Shown: piece after piece, positions 32,955 to 40,593 of the stretch
Numbering within the stretch: the first letter of the stretch is position 1
Layout: each line of letters begins with the position of its first letter
Assembly: GCA_045807125.1 (NCBI GenBank)
Contig: JBJMHZ010000034.1
Coordinates: forward strand, 1-64,000
Reading direction: 5' to 3'
DNA: 64,000 nt
Source: JBJMHZ01 sp045807125
Lineage (GTDB): Bacteria > Actinomycetota > Actinomycetes > JAWWOL01
The notes under the pieces: model-generated
The model's input: the letters and a program-made list of their open reading frames with translations, nothing else
Databases searched by the model: none
Told to the model about the DNA's origin: nothing
Made by a program: the position numbers and the translations under genes

Positions 32955-33683
32955 GTGGCACCCCCGCACCTGACCGATGGCCTGATCCTCGCCATCGATA
33001 CGTCGACGGCGGCGACCTCCGTGGCGGTCGTGGCCGGTGCACGGGCCGCCGGGCCGGCAGCCGAGCCGGCAGTCGGGCCGATGGCCGAGCGGGTCGAGGT
33101 GGCCGCCAACCGGCACGGCGAGCTGCTGGCCCCGCTCGTGCGCTCCTGCCTGCGCGAGGCCGGCGCGACCGTCGCCGACGTCGCCCTCGTCGCGGTGGGC
33201 AACGGGCCGGGTCCGTTCACCGGCCTGCGGGTCGGGCTCGTGACCGCCCGCGCGCTCGGTGCCGCGCTCGGCGTGGAGGTCCGCGGCGCGTGCAGCCTGG
33301 ACGTCATCGCTGCCGCGCACCGCGGCCGGCCGATCGCCGCGGTGACCGATGCGCGCCGCCGCGAGGCGTACTGGGCGACGTACGACGCGACCGGCCGGCG
33401 CATCCGGGGACCAGCCGTCGACCGGCCCGGCCAGCTGGCGACGGCGCTGCGCCTGGCGGGCGGCCCGGTGCCGCTGCTGGCGGGCGCCGGTGCGCTGCTG
33501 CACCGCGAGGCGCTCGTGGCGGCGGGCGGCTTCGAGGTGAGCGAGGCCGACCCGTACCCGCGCGCGGCGCTGCTTGCGGCACTGGCGCTCGACCCGGCGG
33601 TCGCCGGCCCGGCGCGGCCGCTCTACCTGCGCCGCCCGGACGCCCAGCCGCCCGCCAGGCGAAAGCAGGTGACCCCCGCATGA
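32955..33683 (+). CDS. tsaB: tRNA t6A biosynthesis protein TsaB
   Basis: The protein has 242 residues, GTG start. It is a degenerate ASKHA-fold partner of TsaD: LILAIDTSTAATSVAVV at the N-terminus and AVGNGPGPFTGLRVGLVTAR, the family signature. It stabilises TsaD and links it to TsaE. rimI follows with a four-base overlap and then tsaD, the usual tsaB-rimI-tsaD order. Confidence 0.94.
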   Translation: MAPPHLTDGLILAIDTSTAATSVAVVAGARAAGPAAEPAVGPMAERVEVAANRHGELLAPLVRSCLREAGATVADVALVAVGNGPGPFTGLRVGLVTARALGAALGVEVRGACSLDVIAAAHRGRPIAAVTDARRREAYWATYDATGRRIRGPAVDRPGQLATALRLAGGPVPLLAGAGALLHREALVAAGGFEVSEADPYPRAALLAALALDPAVAGPARPLYLRRPDAQPPARRKQVTPA

Positions 33684-34174
33684 CCGACCCGGTGCTGCGG
33701 CCGATGCGCTGGTGGGACATCGAGCGGTTGCTGCCGCTGGAGCGGGAGCTGTTCGGCGACGAGGCGTGGTCGCCCGGCATGTTCTGGTCCGAGCTCGCGC
33801 AGCGCGAGACGCGGTGCTACCTGGTGGCGGAGGACGGCTCCGGCGCGCCGCAGGGCTACGCCGGCGTCTGCGTCTATCCGGCGGAGAGCTACGTGCAGAC
33901 CATCGCCGTCGTGCCCGCCGCGCAGCGCGCCGGGCTCGGCAGCCGGCTGCTGACCGCGCTGCTCGAGGAGGTCGCGGGCCGCGGCGAGAGCACCGTGCTG
34001 CTCGAGGTGCGGGCTGACAACGAGCGGGCGCAGTCGATGTACCGCCGGTTCGGTTTCCTGCCGGTCGGCCTGCGCAGGGGCTACTACCAGCCCTCGGGCA
34101 CCGACGCCGTGGTGATGCAGCTGCACGACGTCGAGGGGCACCTCGCCGCTCTGCGCGAGGCGGCGGCGCGGTGA
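33680..34174 (+). CDS. rimI: Ribosomal-protein-alanine N-acetyltransferase RimI
   Basis: The protein has 164 residues, a single GNAT domain. The acetyl-CoA loop is VVPAAQRAGLGSRLLTALL and the C-terminal signature LEVRADNERAQSMYRRFGF ends with GYYQPSGTDAVVMQL, typical of RimI. It acetylates protein N-termini, classically S18 Ala. ATG 33680 overlaps the tsaB stop, and the stop overlaps tsaD. Confidence 0.94.
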   Translation: MTDPVLRPMRWWDIERLLPLERELFGDEAWSPGMFWSELAQRETRCYLVAEDGSGAPQGYAGVCVYPAESYVQTIAVVPAAQRAGLGSRLLTALLEEVAGRGESTVLLEVRADNERAQSMYRRFGFLPVGLRRGYYQPSGTDAVVMQLHDVEGHLAALREAAAR

Positions 34175-35187
34175 CCGCGCCGCTCGTCCTCGGGATCGAG
34201 ACGTCGTGCGACGAGACCGGCGTTGGGCTGGTGCGCGGGCGGGAGCTGCTCGTCGACGAGGTGGCATCGAGCGTCGACGAGCACGTTCGCTTCGGCGGCG
34301 TGGTGCCCGAGGTGGCGAGCCGCGCGCACCTCGAGGCGATGGTGCCGACGGTCGAGCGGGCGCTCGCCAGGGCCGGCGCCTCGCTCGGGCAGGTCGACGC
34401 GGTCGCGGTCACGGCCGGTCCCGGGCTGGCCGGCGCGCTGCTGGTCGGCGTCGCGGCGGCCAAGGCGTACGCGCTCGCGCTGGACGTCCCGCTGTACGGC
34501 GTCAACCACCTCGCCGCGCACGTGGCCGTCGACCAGCTCGAGCACGGCCCGCTGCCGGAGCCGTGCATCGCCCTGCTGGTGTCGGGCGGGCACTCCTCCC
34601 TGCTGCTGGTCCGCGACCTCGCCGCGCCCGTCGAGGTCCTCGGCCAGACGATCGATGACGCCGCCGGCGAGGCGTTCGACAAGGTGGCCAGGGTGCTCGG
34701 GCTGCCCTTCCCCGGCGGCCCGCACATCGACAGGGCGGCCAGGGAGGGCGACGCCACGGCGGTGGAGTTCCCCCGCGGCGTCGTGCGCGACGCGCCGCTC
34801 TCGTTCACGTTCTCGGGGCTGAAGACGGCGGTGGCCCGCTGGGTCGAGCGGCGGGAGCTGGCCGGTGAGCCGGTGCCCGTCGCCGACGTCGCGGCGTCGT
34901 TCCAGGAAGCGGTCGCCGACGTGCTGACCAAGCGCGCGGTCCGCGCCTGCGTCGACCAGGGCGTCGGCGACCTGCTGATCGGCGGCGGCGTCGCGGCCAA
35001 CTCGCGGCTGCGGGCGCTCGCGGCGGAGCGCTGCGAGCGGGCCGGCGTGCGGCTGCGGGTGCCCCGGCCATCCCTGTGCACCGACAACGGCGCGATGGTC
35101 GCGGCCCTCGGCGCTGAGCTGCTGGCCCGCGGCGTCGAGCCCTCCTCGCTCGACCTGTCGGCCGACCCGTCGCTGGCCCTGGCCTGA
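34171..35187 (+). CDS. tsaD: tRNA N6-adenosine threonylcarbamoyltransferase TsaD
   Basis: The protein has 338 residues, GTG start. It transfers the threonylcarbamoyl group to A37. The ASKHA fold starts with LGIETSCDETGVGLV; the iron/zinc ligands are in NHLAAHV (the HxxxH pair) and the C-terminal Asp in CTDNGAMVA. The nucleotide-binding sequence LVSGGHSSLLLV is present. It is last in the tsaB-rimI-tsaD set. Confidence 0.97.
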   Translation: MTAPLVLGIETSCDETGVGLVRGRELLVDEVASSVDEHVRFGGVVPEVASRAHLEAMVPTVERALARAGASLGQVDAVAVTAGPGLAGALLVGVAAAKAYALALDVPLYGVNHLAAHVAVDQLEHGPLPEPCIALLVSGGHSSLLLVRDLAAPVEVLGQTIDDAAGEAFDKVARVLGLPFPGGPHIDRAAREGDATAVEFPRGVVRDAPLSFTFSGLKTAVARWVERRELAGEPVPVADVAASFQEAVADVLTKRAVRACVDQGVGDLLIGGGVAANSRLRALAAERCERAGVRLRVPRPSLCTDNGAMVAALGAELLARGVEPSSLDLSADPSLALA

Positions 35188-35210
35188 GCACGGGCGGGCG
35201 GGAGGCGCTG

Positions 35211-35837
35211 ATGACCGTCTCGGCCCTTCCGTTCGCGGCGCTCGGCCTGTCGCCACGGTCACCACTGGCGGCGGCGCTGCGCGACCAGCTCGCCTGGGTC
35301 GAGCTCGCCCTCGAACGGGCGGCGGCGAGCGTCCCGCTCGTCATCGACCGGGACCGCCAGCCGTTCGCCGCCGAGGGCGTGCGGGTTCACGCGACCCTTG
35401 CGCTGCTCGGCGGCCAACTGGCGGGCCCGGCGGGCTCCGCGGCCGTCGTCGTCGAGCTCACCCACCTGGCCACCCGCTTCCATGACGCCGTGCGGGACCT
35501 GCCGCCCGGCTCGGCCGGAGGCCAGCGAAACGTCGACGCCGTGCTGGCCGGCGACCTGCTGATCGTGCGCGCCACCGGACTGGCGGCGGACCTGCCGCGA
35601 CCGGCGCTGCGCCGGTGGGCGGCCGCCCTCGGCGAGGTGCACGAGGCGAAGCTCGTCCGCCGCTTCGACGTGGCCGCTCGCGCGTTGCTCGACGCCGCGG
35701 TCGAGATCGGCGCGCTGGCGGCGGGCACCGGCACCGAGCTGCCGGAGACGGTGGCCGCGGTCCGCGCGTCGCTCGAGCGTCACCTCGCCGGCCGGCTCAC
35801 CACCAGTGCGGCGCCAGCCGCGCGAGCAGCGCCGTGA
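35211..35837 (+). CDS. Degenerate, short polyprenyl synthetase-like protein
   Basis: The protein has 208 residues. The order of features follows an E-type polyprenyl diphosphate synthase (ELTHLATRFHDAVRDL, then NVDAVLAGDLLIVRATGLAA), but the first Asp-rich motif DDxxD is reduced to HDAVRDL. The protein stops before the second Asp-rich motif and is about 110 residues shorter than active enzymes. It is therefore unlikely to be catalytic alone; it may be a small regulatory subunit of a heteromeric synthase or a decaying paralogue. It overlaps tail-to-tail with the UbiA-like gene by 41 bases. Confidence 0.65.
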   Translation: MTVSALPFAALGLSPRSPLAAALRDQLAWVELALERAAASVPLVIDRDRQPFAAEGVRVHATLALLGGQLAGPAGSAAVVVELTHLATRFHDAVRDLPPGSAGGQRNVDAVLAGDLLIVRATGLAADLPRPALRRWAAALGEVHEAKLVRRFDVAARALLDAAVEIGALAAGTGTELPETVAAVRASLERHLAGRLTTSAAPAARAAP

Positions 35838-36528
35838 CCGCGGCGCCCACCGTCGACCAGGTGAGCGCCCGCAGCGCCGCCTCGTACGGCGCCCGCAGCG
35901 CGGCTGCGTCCAGCGTGCGGACGGTCCCGTCGGCCCGCTCGATCGTCGCGCTCGCCGCGGTCGCGCGCCTGCGCAGCTCGCGGGCCGGAGTGGACAGCGT
36001 CCGCTGGGCCCAGGACAGCCCGAGGGCGACCGCTGCGGCGGTCACCGCCGCCGGGGAGAGGCTGCGGGCCTGGGCGTAGTAGCCGGTCAGCACGGGGAAG
36101 GCGCCCCACGCTGCGGCGAAGCCGGCCGTGTTGTGCAGCGCGCCGCCGGCCAGCTCGAGGTTGTAGCCGACGACGAGCACGACGCCCACGACCGCGAAGG
36201 GCAGGATGGCCGGGCCCGCGGCCGCGAGCCCCAGGCCGACCGCGCCGGCCAGCCCGGCGACCGCCGCGGCGACGAGGACGCGGCCAGGGATGCCGGTGCG
36301 CAGCGGCCGCCCGGCGAGCTCGTCCAGTGCGTGGGCGGCGATGCCCATGGCGAGGAAGAACGCGGCGACGGTCGCGGCGAGCACGCCGCCGTCGAGGTGC
36401 GGTGCGAGCGCCGCGCCGACGACCACGTACGACAGGTGCCAGGCGGTGTAGGGCGGGTGCAGGAGCGTCCACCAGTCGGCGATCCCGCCGGTGCCGGTCG
36501 ACCTCGCGTAGTACGCCGGGGCGGTCAC
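35797..36528 (-). CDS. UbiA-like integral membrane protein
   Basis: The protein has 243 residues with seven or eight hydrophobic segments laid out as in UbiA prenyltransferases. It starts WWTLLHPPYTAWHLSYVVVG, where RPxxL is usual. The first Asp-rich motif (NDxxDxxxD) appears only as HALDELAGRPLRTG and the second as NLELAGGALHNT, so most catalytic Asp residues are missing. The GTG at 36528 overlaps the stop of the methyltransferase gene, so the two are coupled. A non-catalytic or altered-specificity member is likely. Confidence 0.65.
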   Translation of the reverse strand: MTAPAYYARSTGTGGIADWWTLLHPPYTAWHLSYVVVGAALAPHLDGGVLAATVAAFFLAMGIAAHALDELAGRPLRTGIPGRVLVAAAVAGLAGAVGLGLAAAGPAILPFAVVGVVLVVGYNLELAGGALHNTAGFAAAWGAFPVLTGYYAQARSLSPAAVTAAAVALGLSWAQRTLSTPARELRRRATAASATIERADGTVRTLDAAALRAPYEAALRALTWSTVGAAVTALLARLAPHWW

Positions 36529-37280
36529 TCGCTGACCTGCGGATCGCCGGCCTTGTGACCCCAGATCACCACCCCGCCGCCGACGCTCATCGGCCGGGCC
36601 CGCACGTCGGCGACCCCGGCCTGGTGCCACCAGTCGAGCTGCAGGCCGAGCGGGTAGCGGGCGTAGTGCTCGGTGATGCTCGGCCCGAGGAACCGGCCCA
36701 CCTCGTACCACGCCCGTCCGCCGAGGACGGCGCCGGCGCCCGGCAGGACCAGCGAGGCGTGCAGGCGCCAGAGGGCCCGCCAGCCGGGGCGGGGCGGTAC
36801 GTGGAACTCGAGGTTGGCCAGGGTGCCGCCGGGCTGCAGCACCCGCGCCAGCTCCGCGACGGCCGCGGCCGGGTCGGCGACGTAGCGCAGCAGGTAGGTG
36901 AATGACACCGCGTCGAACGTCGCGTCGGGGAAGGGCAGCCGCTCGCCCCGCGCCAGCGCGAGGTGCACCTGGGCCTGCCGCCCCTCGCGCGCGATGTTGG
37001 CCCGGGCCCGGGCCAGCATCGCGGGGGTGATGTCGACGCCCATGACCCGGGCGCCGGTGCGCCGCGCGATCGCGAGCGCCACGCCGGCCGGGCCGGTGGC
37101 CACGTCGAGGACGAGCGCCGGCCGGGCGCCCGCGACCGCGTCGACCAGGGCGCGCCGCCAGCGCCGGTCCTGCCCGAACGAGAGCAGGTAGGCGAGCGCG
37201 TCGTAGCGGGCCGGCAGCGCTTCGAACAGCTCCCTGGCGAACGTCGTCGGCTCGCTGCGCGAGCGCTCCACGGCGGTCAT
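36525..37280 (-). CDS. UbiE/MenG-type class I SAM methyltransferase
   Basis: The protein has 251 residues. The SAM site is LVLDVATGPAGVALAIA (motif I) and GVDITPAMLARARANI (motif II), then FPDATFDAVSFTYLLRYVAD, as in UbiE/MenG quinone C-methyltransferases. ATG 37280 has AAGGAG six bases upstream. It is followed by the coupled UbiA-like gene. The trio with the degenerate polyprenyl synthetase suggests a prenylated quinone or lipid, but the usual MenG neighbours are absent, so the substrate is left open. Confidence 0.82.
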   Translation of the reverse strand: MTAVERSRSEPTTFARELFEALPARYDALAYLLSFGQDRRWRRALVDAVAGARPALVLDVATGPAGVALAIARRTGARVMGVDITPAMLARARANIAREGRQAQVHLALARGERLPFPDATFDAVSFTYLLRYVADPAAAVAELARVLQPGGTLANLEFHVPPRPGWRALWRLHASLVLPGAGAVLGGRAWYEVGRFLGPSITEHYARYPLGLQLDWWHQAGVADVRARPMSVGGGVVIWGHKAGDPQVSE

Positions 37281-37349
37281 CGGCGCTCCTTCCGGTGGCA
37301 CCCAGCACCCTATGCGCGCCGCGGTCGGCGCGGCGGGCAGCATGGGGGC

Positions 37350-37655
37350 ATGACGATCGCGCGGATGTGGGAGTCGCGGCTCGCCCCCGGCGCGGCGGAG
37401 GAGCTCGCCGCCCACCTGGTGGGCATCGCGTGGCCGGCGCTCACGGCGGCACCTGGCTTCCAGGGCGGGGAGGCGTACCGGTCGAGCGGGGACGAGGAGC
37501 GCGCCGTCGTCGTCACCAGGTGGGCCGACGAGGCGTCCGCCGCCGGCGGCGCCGAGGTGGAGCGCGGGCTCGCGCGGTTCTGCGCGGGGGAGCCGCACGC
37601 CTGGCAGTTCGAGCAGCTCGAGATCGGGCCGGCCGAGGAGGTGCCGCGCCATTAG
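37350..37655 (+). CDS. Small ABM-fold (antibiotic biosynthesis monooxygenase-like) protein
   Basis: The protein has 101 residues, ATG 37350. The pattern of a dimeric alpha/beta barrel is seen: MTIARMWESRLAPGAAEELA, then PGFQGGEAYRSSGDEERAVV, then TRWADEASA. Such proteins include heme-degrading and polyketide-modifying monooxygenases as well as many of unknown role. The stop codon lies inside the first CIRCE element of groESL, so this transcript ends, or is repressed, at the heat-shock operator. Confidence 0.65.
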   Translation: MTIARMWESRLAPGAAEELAAHLVGIAWPALTAAPGFQGGEAYRSSGDEERAVVVTRWADEASAAGGAEVERGLARFCAGEPHAWQFEQLEIGPAEEVPRH

Positions 37656-37678
37656 CGCTCGAGTTGACGGAGTGCTAA
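37652..37678. promoter_or_regulatory. CIRCE operator 1
   Basis: TTAGCGCTC, nine bases, GAGTGCTAA: eight of nine positions of each half pair, one mismatch from the consensus. It overlaps the stop codon of the preceding gene and the -35 (37664-37669) of the groES promoter. It should bind HrcA. Confidence 0.88.
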
Positions 37679-37693
37679 CGGGCGTCCTAGTCT
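37664..37693 (+). promoter_or_regulatory. groESL promoter
   Basis: TTGACG (37664-37669), an 18-bp spacer and TAGTCT (37688-37693), lying between and partly inside two CIRCE operators. HrcA bound at either would block polymerase or early elongation. Confidence 0.7.
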
Positions 37694-37697
37694 GCGG

Positions 37698-37724
37698 TTG
37701 GCACTCGCGCGTACGGAGTGCCAG
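37698..37724. promoter_or_regulatory. CIRCE operator 2
   Basis: TTGGCACTC, nine bases, GAGTGCCAG, just after the -10 of the groES promoter and covering the predicted transcription start. This is the classical CIRCE position. Confidence 0.9.
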
Positions 37725-37823
37725 CACCTGCGCACCGGATCGGTCTGGCACCCGCGACGGCAGGCCGCCTTCGGTCGCTTCCTCACCCACGTCGACACCC
37801 GCACTGGAGGGGGAGGTCAGATC

Positions 37824-38141
37824 GTGACGACCACCGCTACCGAGACCAAGGTCGGCATCAAGCCGCTCGAGGACCGCATCGTCGTGCAGGTCCTCGAAGC
37901 TGAGCAGACCACCGCGTCGGGCATCGTGATCCCCGACACCGCGAAGGAGAAGCCGCAGGAGGGCCGTGTGCTCGCCGTCGGCCCCGGCCGCTTCGACGAC
38001 AACGGCAACCGCGTGCCGCTCGACGTGAACGTCGGCGACACCGTGCTCTTCAGCAAGTACGGCGGCACCGAGGTCAAGCTGGGCGGCGAGGAGTACCTCG
38101 TCCTGTCCGCCCGTGACGTGCTCGCGATCGTCGAGAAGTAG
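37824..38141 (+). CDS. groES: Co-chaperonin GroES
   Basis: The protein has 105 residues, starting with GTG 37824 (GGGGGAGG eight bases upstream). It is the GroES beta-barrel lid: VGIKPLEDRIVVQVLEAEQT, the mobile loop TTASGIVIPDTAKEKPQEG and GDTVLFSKYGGTEVKLGGEE. It caps GroEL and sits under two CIRCE operators, so HrcA-type heat control is expected. Confidence 0.97.
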   Translation: MTTTATETKVGIKPLEDRIVVQVLEAEQTTASGIVIPDTAKEKPQEGRVLAVGPGRFDDNGNRVPLDVNVGDTVLFSKYGGTEVKLGGEEYLVLSARDVLAIVEK

Positions 38142-38251
38142 CAGACGCACCGGCTGGACGTCGGCCCCGGAGCCCGCCATCCGGGCGCCGGGGCCGACAT
38201 CATGAACGGCTGTGGATCGGCCGGCAACGGCCGCGGAAGGACCGTCACGCC

Positions 38252-39895
38252 ATGCCAAAGATCATCGAGTTCCGCGAGGACGCCCGCCGCTCCCTCGAGC
38301 GCGGCGTCGACGCCCTCGCCAACGCCGTCCGGGTCACGCTCGGCCCGCGCGGGCGCAACGTGGTCATCGACAAGAAGTTCGGTGCACCGACCATCACCAA
38401 CGACGGCGTCACGATCGCGCGCGACGTCGAGCTGTCCGACCCGTACGAGAACATGGGCGCCCAGCTCGCCAAGGAGGTCGCCACCAAGACCAACGACGTG
38501 GCGGGCGACGGCACCACCACCGCCACCGTCCTCGCGCAGGCGATGGTGCACGAGGGCCTGCGCAACGTCGTCGCCGGCGCCTCGCCGATGTCGCTCAAGA
38601 TCGGCATGGACGCCGCCGTCACGGCGGTGACCGAGGAGCTGCTGCGGGTCAAGCGCGACGTCGAGACCCGCGACGAGATCGCCCAGGTGGCGTCGATCTC
38701 GGCGCAGGACACCACGATCGGCGATCTCATCGCCGAGGCGTTCGAGAAGGTCGGCAAGGACGGGGTGATCACCGTCGAGGAGTCCAACACCATGGGCCTC
38801 GAGCTGGAGTTCACCGAGGGGATGCAGTTCGACAAGGGCTACATCTCGCCGTACTTCGTCACCGACTCGGAGCGGATGGAGACCGTCTTCGACGACCCGC
38901 TGATCCTCATCAACGCTGGCAAGATCAGCTCCGTCGCCGACCTGCTGCCGGTGCTCGAGAAGGTCGTCGGCGCCAAGAAGCCGCTGGTGATCATCGCCGA
39001 GGACGTCGACGGCGAGGCGCTGTCGACCCTCGTGGTCAACAAGATCAGGGGCACGTTCCCCGCGGTCGCCGTCAAGGCGCCCGGCTTCGGCGAGCGGCGC
39101 AAGGCGATGCTCCAGGACCTGGCGATCCTCACCGGTGCGCAGGTCGTGGCGCCCGAGGTCGGCCTCAAGCTCGACCAGGTCGGGCTGGAGGTCCTCGGCA
39201 GCGCCCGGCGGGTGACCGTCACCAAGGACACCGCGACGATCGTCGACGGCGGTGGCGCCGCCGAGACGATCTCCGACCGCATCCGCCAGATCCGGGCCGA
39301 GATCGAGACGACCGACTCCGACTGGGACCGCGAGAAGCTCCAGGAGCGGCTCGCGAAGCTGGCCGGCGGCGTCTGCGTGATCCGGGTCGGCGCGGCCACC
39401 GAGGTCGAGCTCAAGGAGCGCAAGCACCGGCTCGAGGACGCCATCTCGGCCACCCGCGCCGCCGTGGAGGAGGGCATCATCGCCGGTGGCGGCTCGGCGC
39501 TCGTGCACGCCGCGGCGGTGCTCGACGGCGACCTTGGCCGCACCGGCGACGAGGCGACCGGCGTGCGGATCGTGCGCCGCTCCGTTGCCGAGCCGCTGCG
39601 GTGGATCGCCGAGAACGCCGGCATGGAGGGCTACGTCGCGGTCGAGCGGGTCAAGGGCCTGTCCGCCGGGCAGGGGCTCAACGCGGCCACCGGCGAGTAC
39701 GGCGATCTGATCTCGGCCGGCGTCGTCGACCCGGTCAAGGTGACCCGCTCCGCGCTCGCCAACGCGGCCTCGATCGCGGGGATGCTGCTCACCACCGAGT
39801 CGCTCGTCGCCGAGAAGCCGGAGGAGTCCTCCGCCGACGGCCACGGGCACTCGCACGGTCACGGGCACGGCCACTCGCACGGCCCGGGCTTCTGA
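38252..39895 (+). CDS. groEL1: Chaperonin GroEL1 with His-rich C-terminus
   Basis: The protein has 547 residues. The ATP site is in GPRGRNVVIDKKFGAP and GDGTTTATVLAQAMV, with the conserved DGVTIARDVEL. Instead of the usual Gly-Gly-Met repeats the tail is GHSHGHGHGHSHGPGF, the mark of actinobacterial GroEL1, the copy linked to groES; a Gly-Met-tailed GroEL2 is expected elsewhere in the genome. It follows groES after 110 bases and ends before a strong terminator hairpin. Confidence 0.95.
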   Translation: MPKIIEFREDARRSLERGVDALANAVRVTLGPRGRNVVIDKKFGAPTITNDGVTIARDVELSDPYENMGAQLAKEVATKTNDVAGDGTTTATVLAQAMVHEGLRNVVAGASPMSLKIGMDAAVTAVTEELLRVKRDVETRDEIAQVASISAQDTTIGDLIAEAFEKVGKDGVITVEESNTMGLELEFTEGMQFDKGYISPYFVTDSERMETVFDDPLILINAGKISSVADLLPVLEKVVGAKKPLVIIAEDVDGEALSTLVVNKIRGTFPAVAVKAPGFGERRKAMLQDLAILTGAQVVAPEVGLKLDQVGLEVLGSARRVTVTKDTATIVDGGGAAETISDRIRQIRAEIETTDSDWDREKLQERLAKLAGGVCVIRVGAATEVELKERKHRLEDAISATRAAVEEGIIAGGGSALVHAAAVLDGDLGRTGDEATGVRIVRRSVAEPLRWIAENAGMEGYVAVERVKGLSAGQGLNAATGEYGDLISAGVVDPVKVTRSALANAASIAGMLLTTESLVAEKPEESSADGHGHSHGHGHGHSHGPGF

Positions 39896-39928
39896 CGCAC
39901 GGGGGCATCGAGCCCCCCGGTCAGCATC

Positions 39929-39967
39929 GCCGAGGGGCCGTCCGCGCGCTGCGGGCGGCCCCTCGGC
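39929..39967. terminator. Bidirectional terminator hairpin groEL1 / whiD
   Basis: Stem of 12 bp, one mismatch and 4 bp: GCCGAGGGGCCG-T-CCGC (39929-39945) with 39951-39967 and a five-base loop. There is no U-tract, as is common in actinobacteria. A smaller stem GGGGGC/GCCCCC (39901-39917) lies just before it. It separates convergent groEL1 and whiD. The remaining ~170 bases of the gap (39968-40140) hold no gene that I can support. Confidence 0.85.
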
Positions 39968-40140
39968 GTGCGCGCCGTCGGTACGTTCGTGAGTGCCGTC
40001 GTGCCTGCCGCGACGCCTGCCGTCGGGTGCCGCCCCGGTGTCCACAGGGCCCCTGGGGATATGTGGACTAGTCCGAACGGGCTACCGCCGAACCACCCGG
40101 GACGGGTGATTTGCTGCCTCCGACGGCGGGAAGGTCCGGA

Positions 40141-40434
40141 TCACGACGCGCGAGCCGCGCGTCCGCGGCCGAGGATGGCGTCCCGGTCGTCCTCGGACAA
40201 CCCGCCCCATACGCCGTAGGGCTCGCGCACCGCCAGCGCATGCGCCGCGCACTGCTTCATCACGGGGCAGCGCGCGCACACCGCCTTCGCGGCCCGTTCT
40301 CGAGCAGCGCGGTTCGGGCCCCGCTCCCCGTCCGGGTGGAAGAACTCCTCGGTGCCAAGCCCAGCGCAGAGCGCGTGCATCTGCCAGTCCCACAGCTCGG
40401 TGATCGGCCCTGGCAACCGACTCAGCTCAGCCAT
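40141..40434 (-). CDS. whiD: WhiB-family transcription factor, WhiD type
   Basis: The protein has 97 residues. The four iron-sulfur cysteines are C23, C53, C56 and C62 (C-x2-C-x5-C), followed by the WhiB signature EPYGVWGG and a basic C-terminus. The N-terminus (LSRLPGP ... LWDWQ) and core (FFHPDGERG, AAHALAVREPYGVWGG) match Streptomyces WhiD (WhiB3 group), which binds region 4 of the main sigma factor and is needed late in sporulation. GGGAGGG precedes ATG 40434. It lies between groEL1 and the bldM-sigD block, as in Streptomyces. Divergent from a MerR-type gene. Confidence 0.93.
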   Translation of the reverse strand: MAELSRLPGPITELWDWQMHALCAGLGTEEFFHPDGERGPNRAARERAAKAVCARCPVMKQCAAHALAVREPYGVWGGLSEDDRDAILGRGRAARAS

Positions 40435-40485
40435 GACGTTCGCCCTCCCTCGGGAGCGGTCGGATCAGGGCAACCGCTCTCACCC

Positions 40486-40513
40486 TCCATATTCCGCGCC
40501 AGAAGTTGTTCAA
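40486..40513 (-). promoter_or_regulatory. Candidate whiD promoter
   Basis: On the minus strand TTGAAC (40513-40508), a 16-bp spacer and TATGGA (40491-40486), in one of the few AT-richer patches of the window (GATTTTTTCC on the plus strand at about 40541-40550). The leader would be about 45 bases. Confidence 0.4.
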
Positions 40514-40593
40514 TCCAGCGATTGCCCAAAGTCTGACCTGATTTTTTCCACCCGAAGTTGTGGCCGAGGGGCGGCGCTCCGATGATGTGATCC

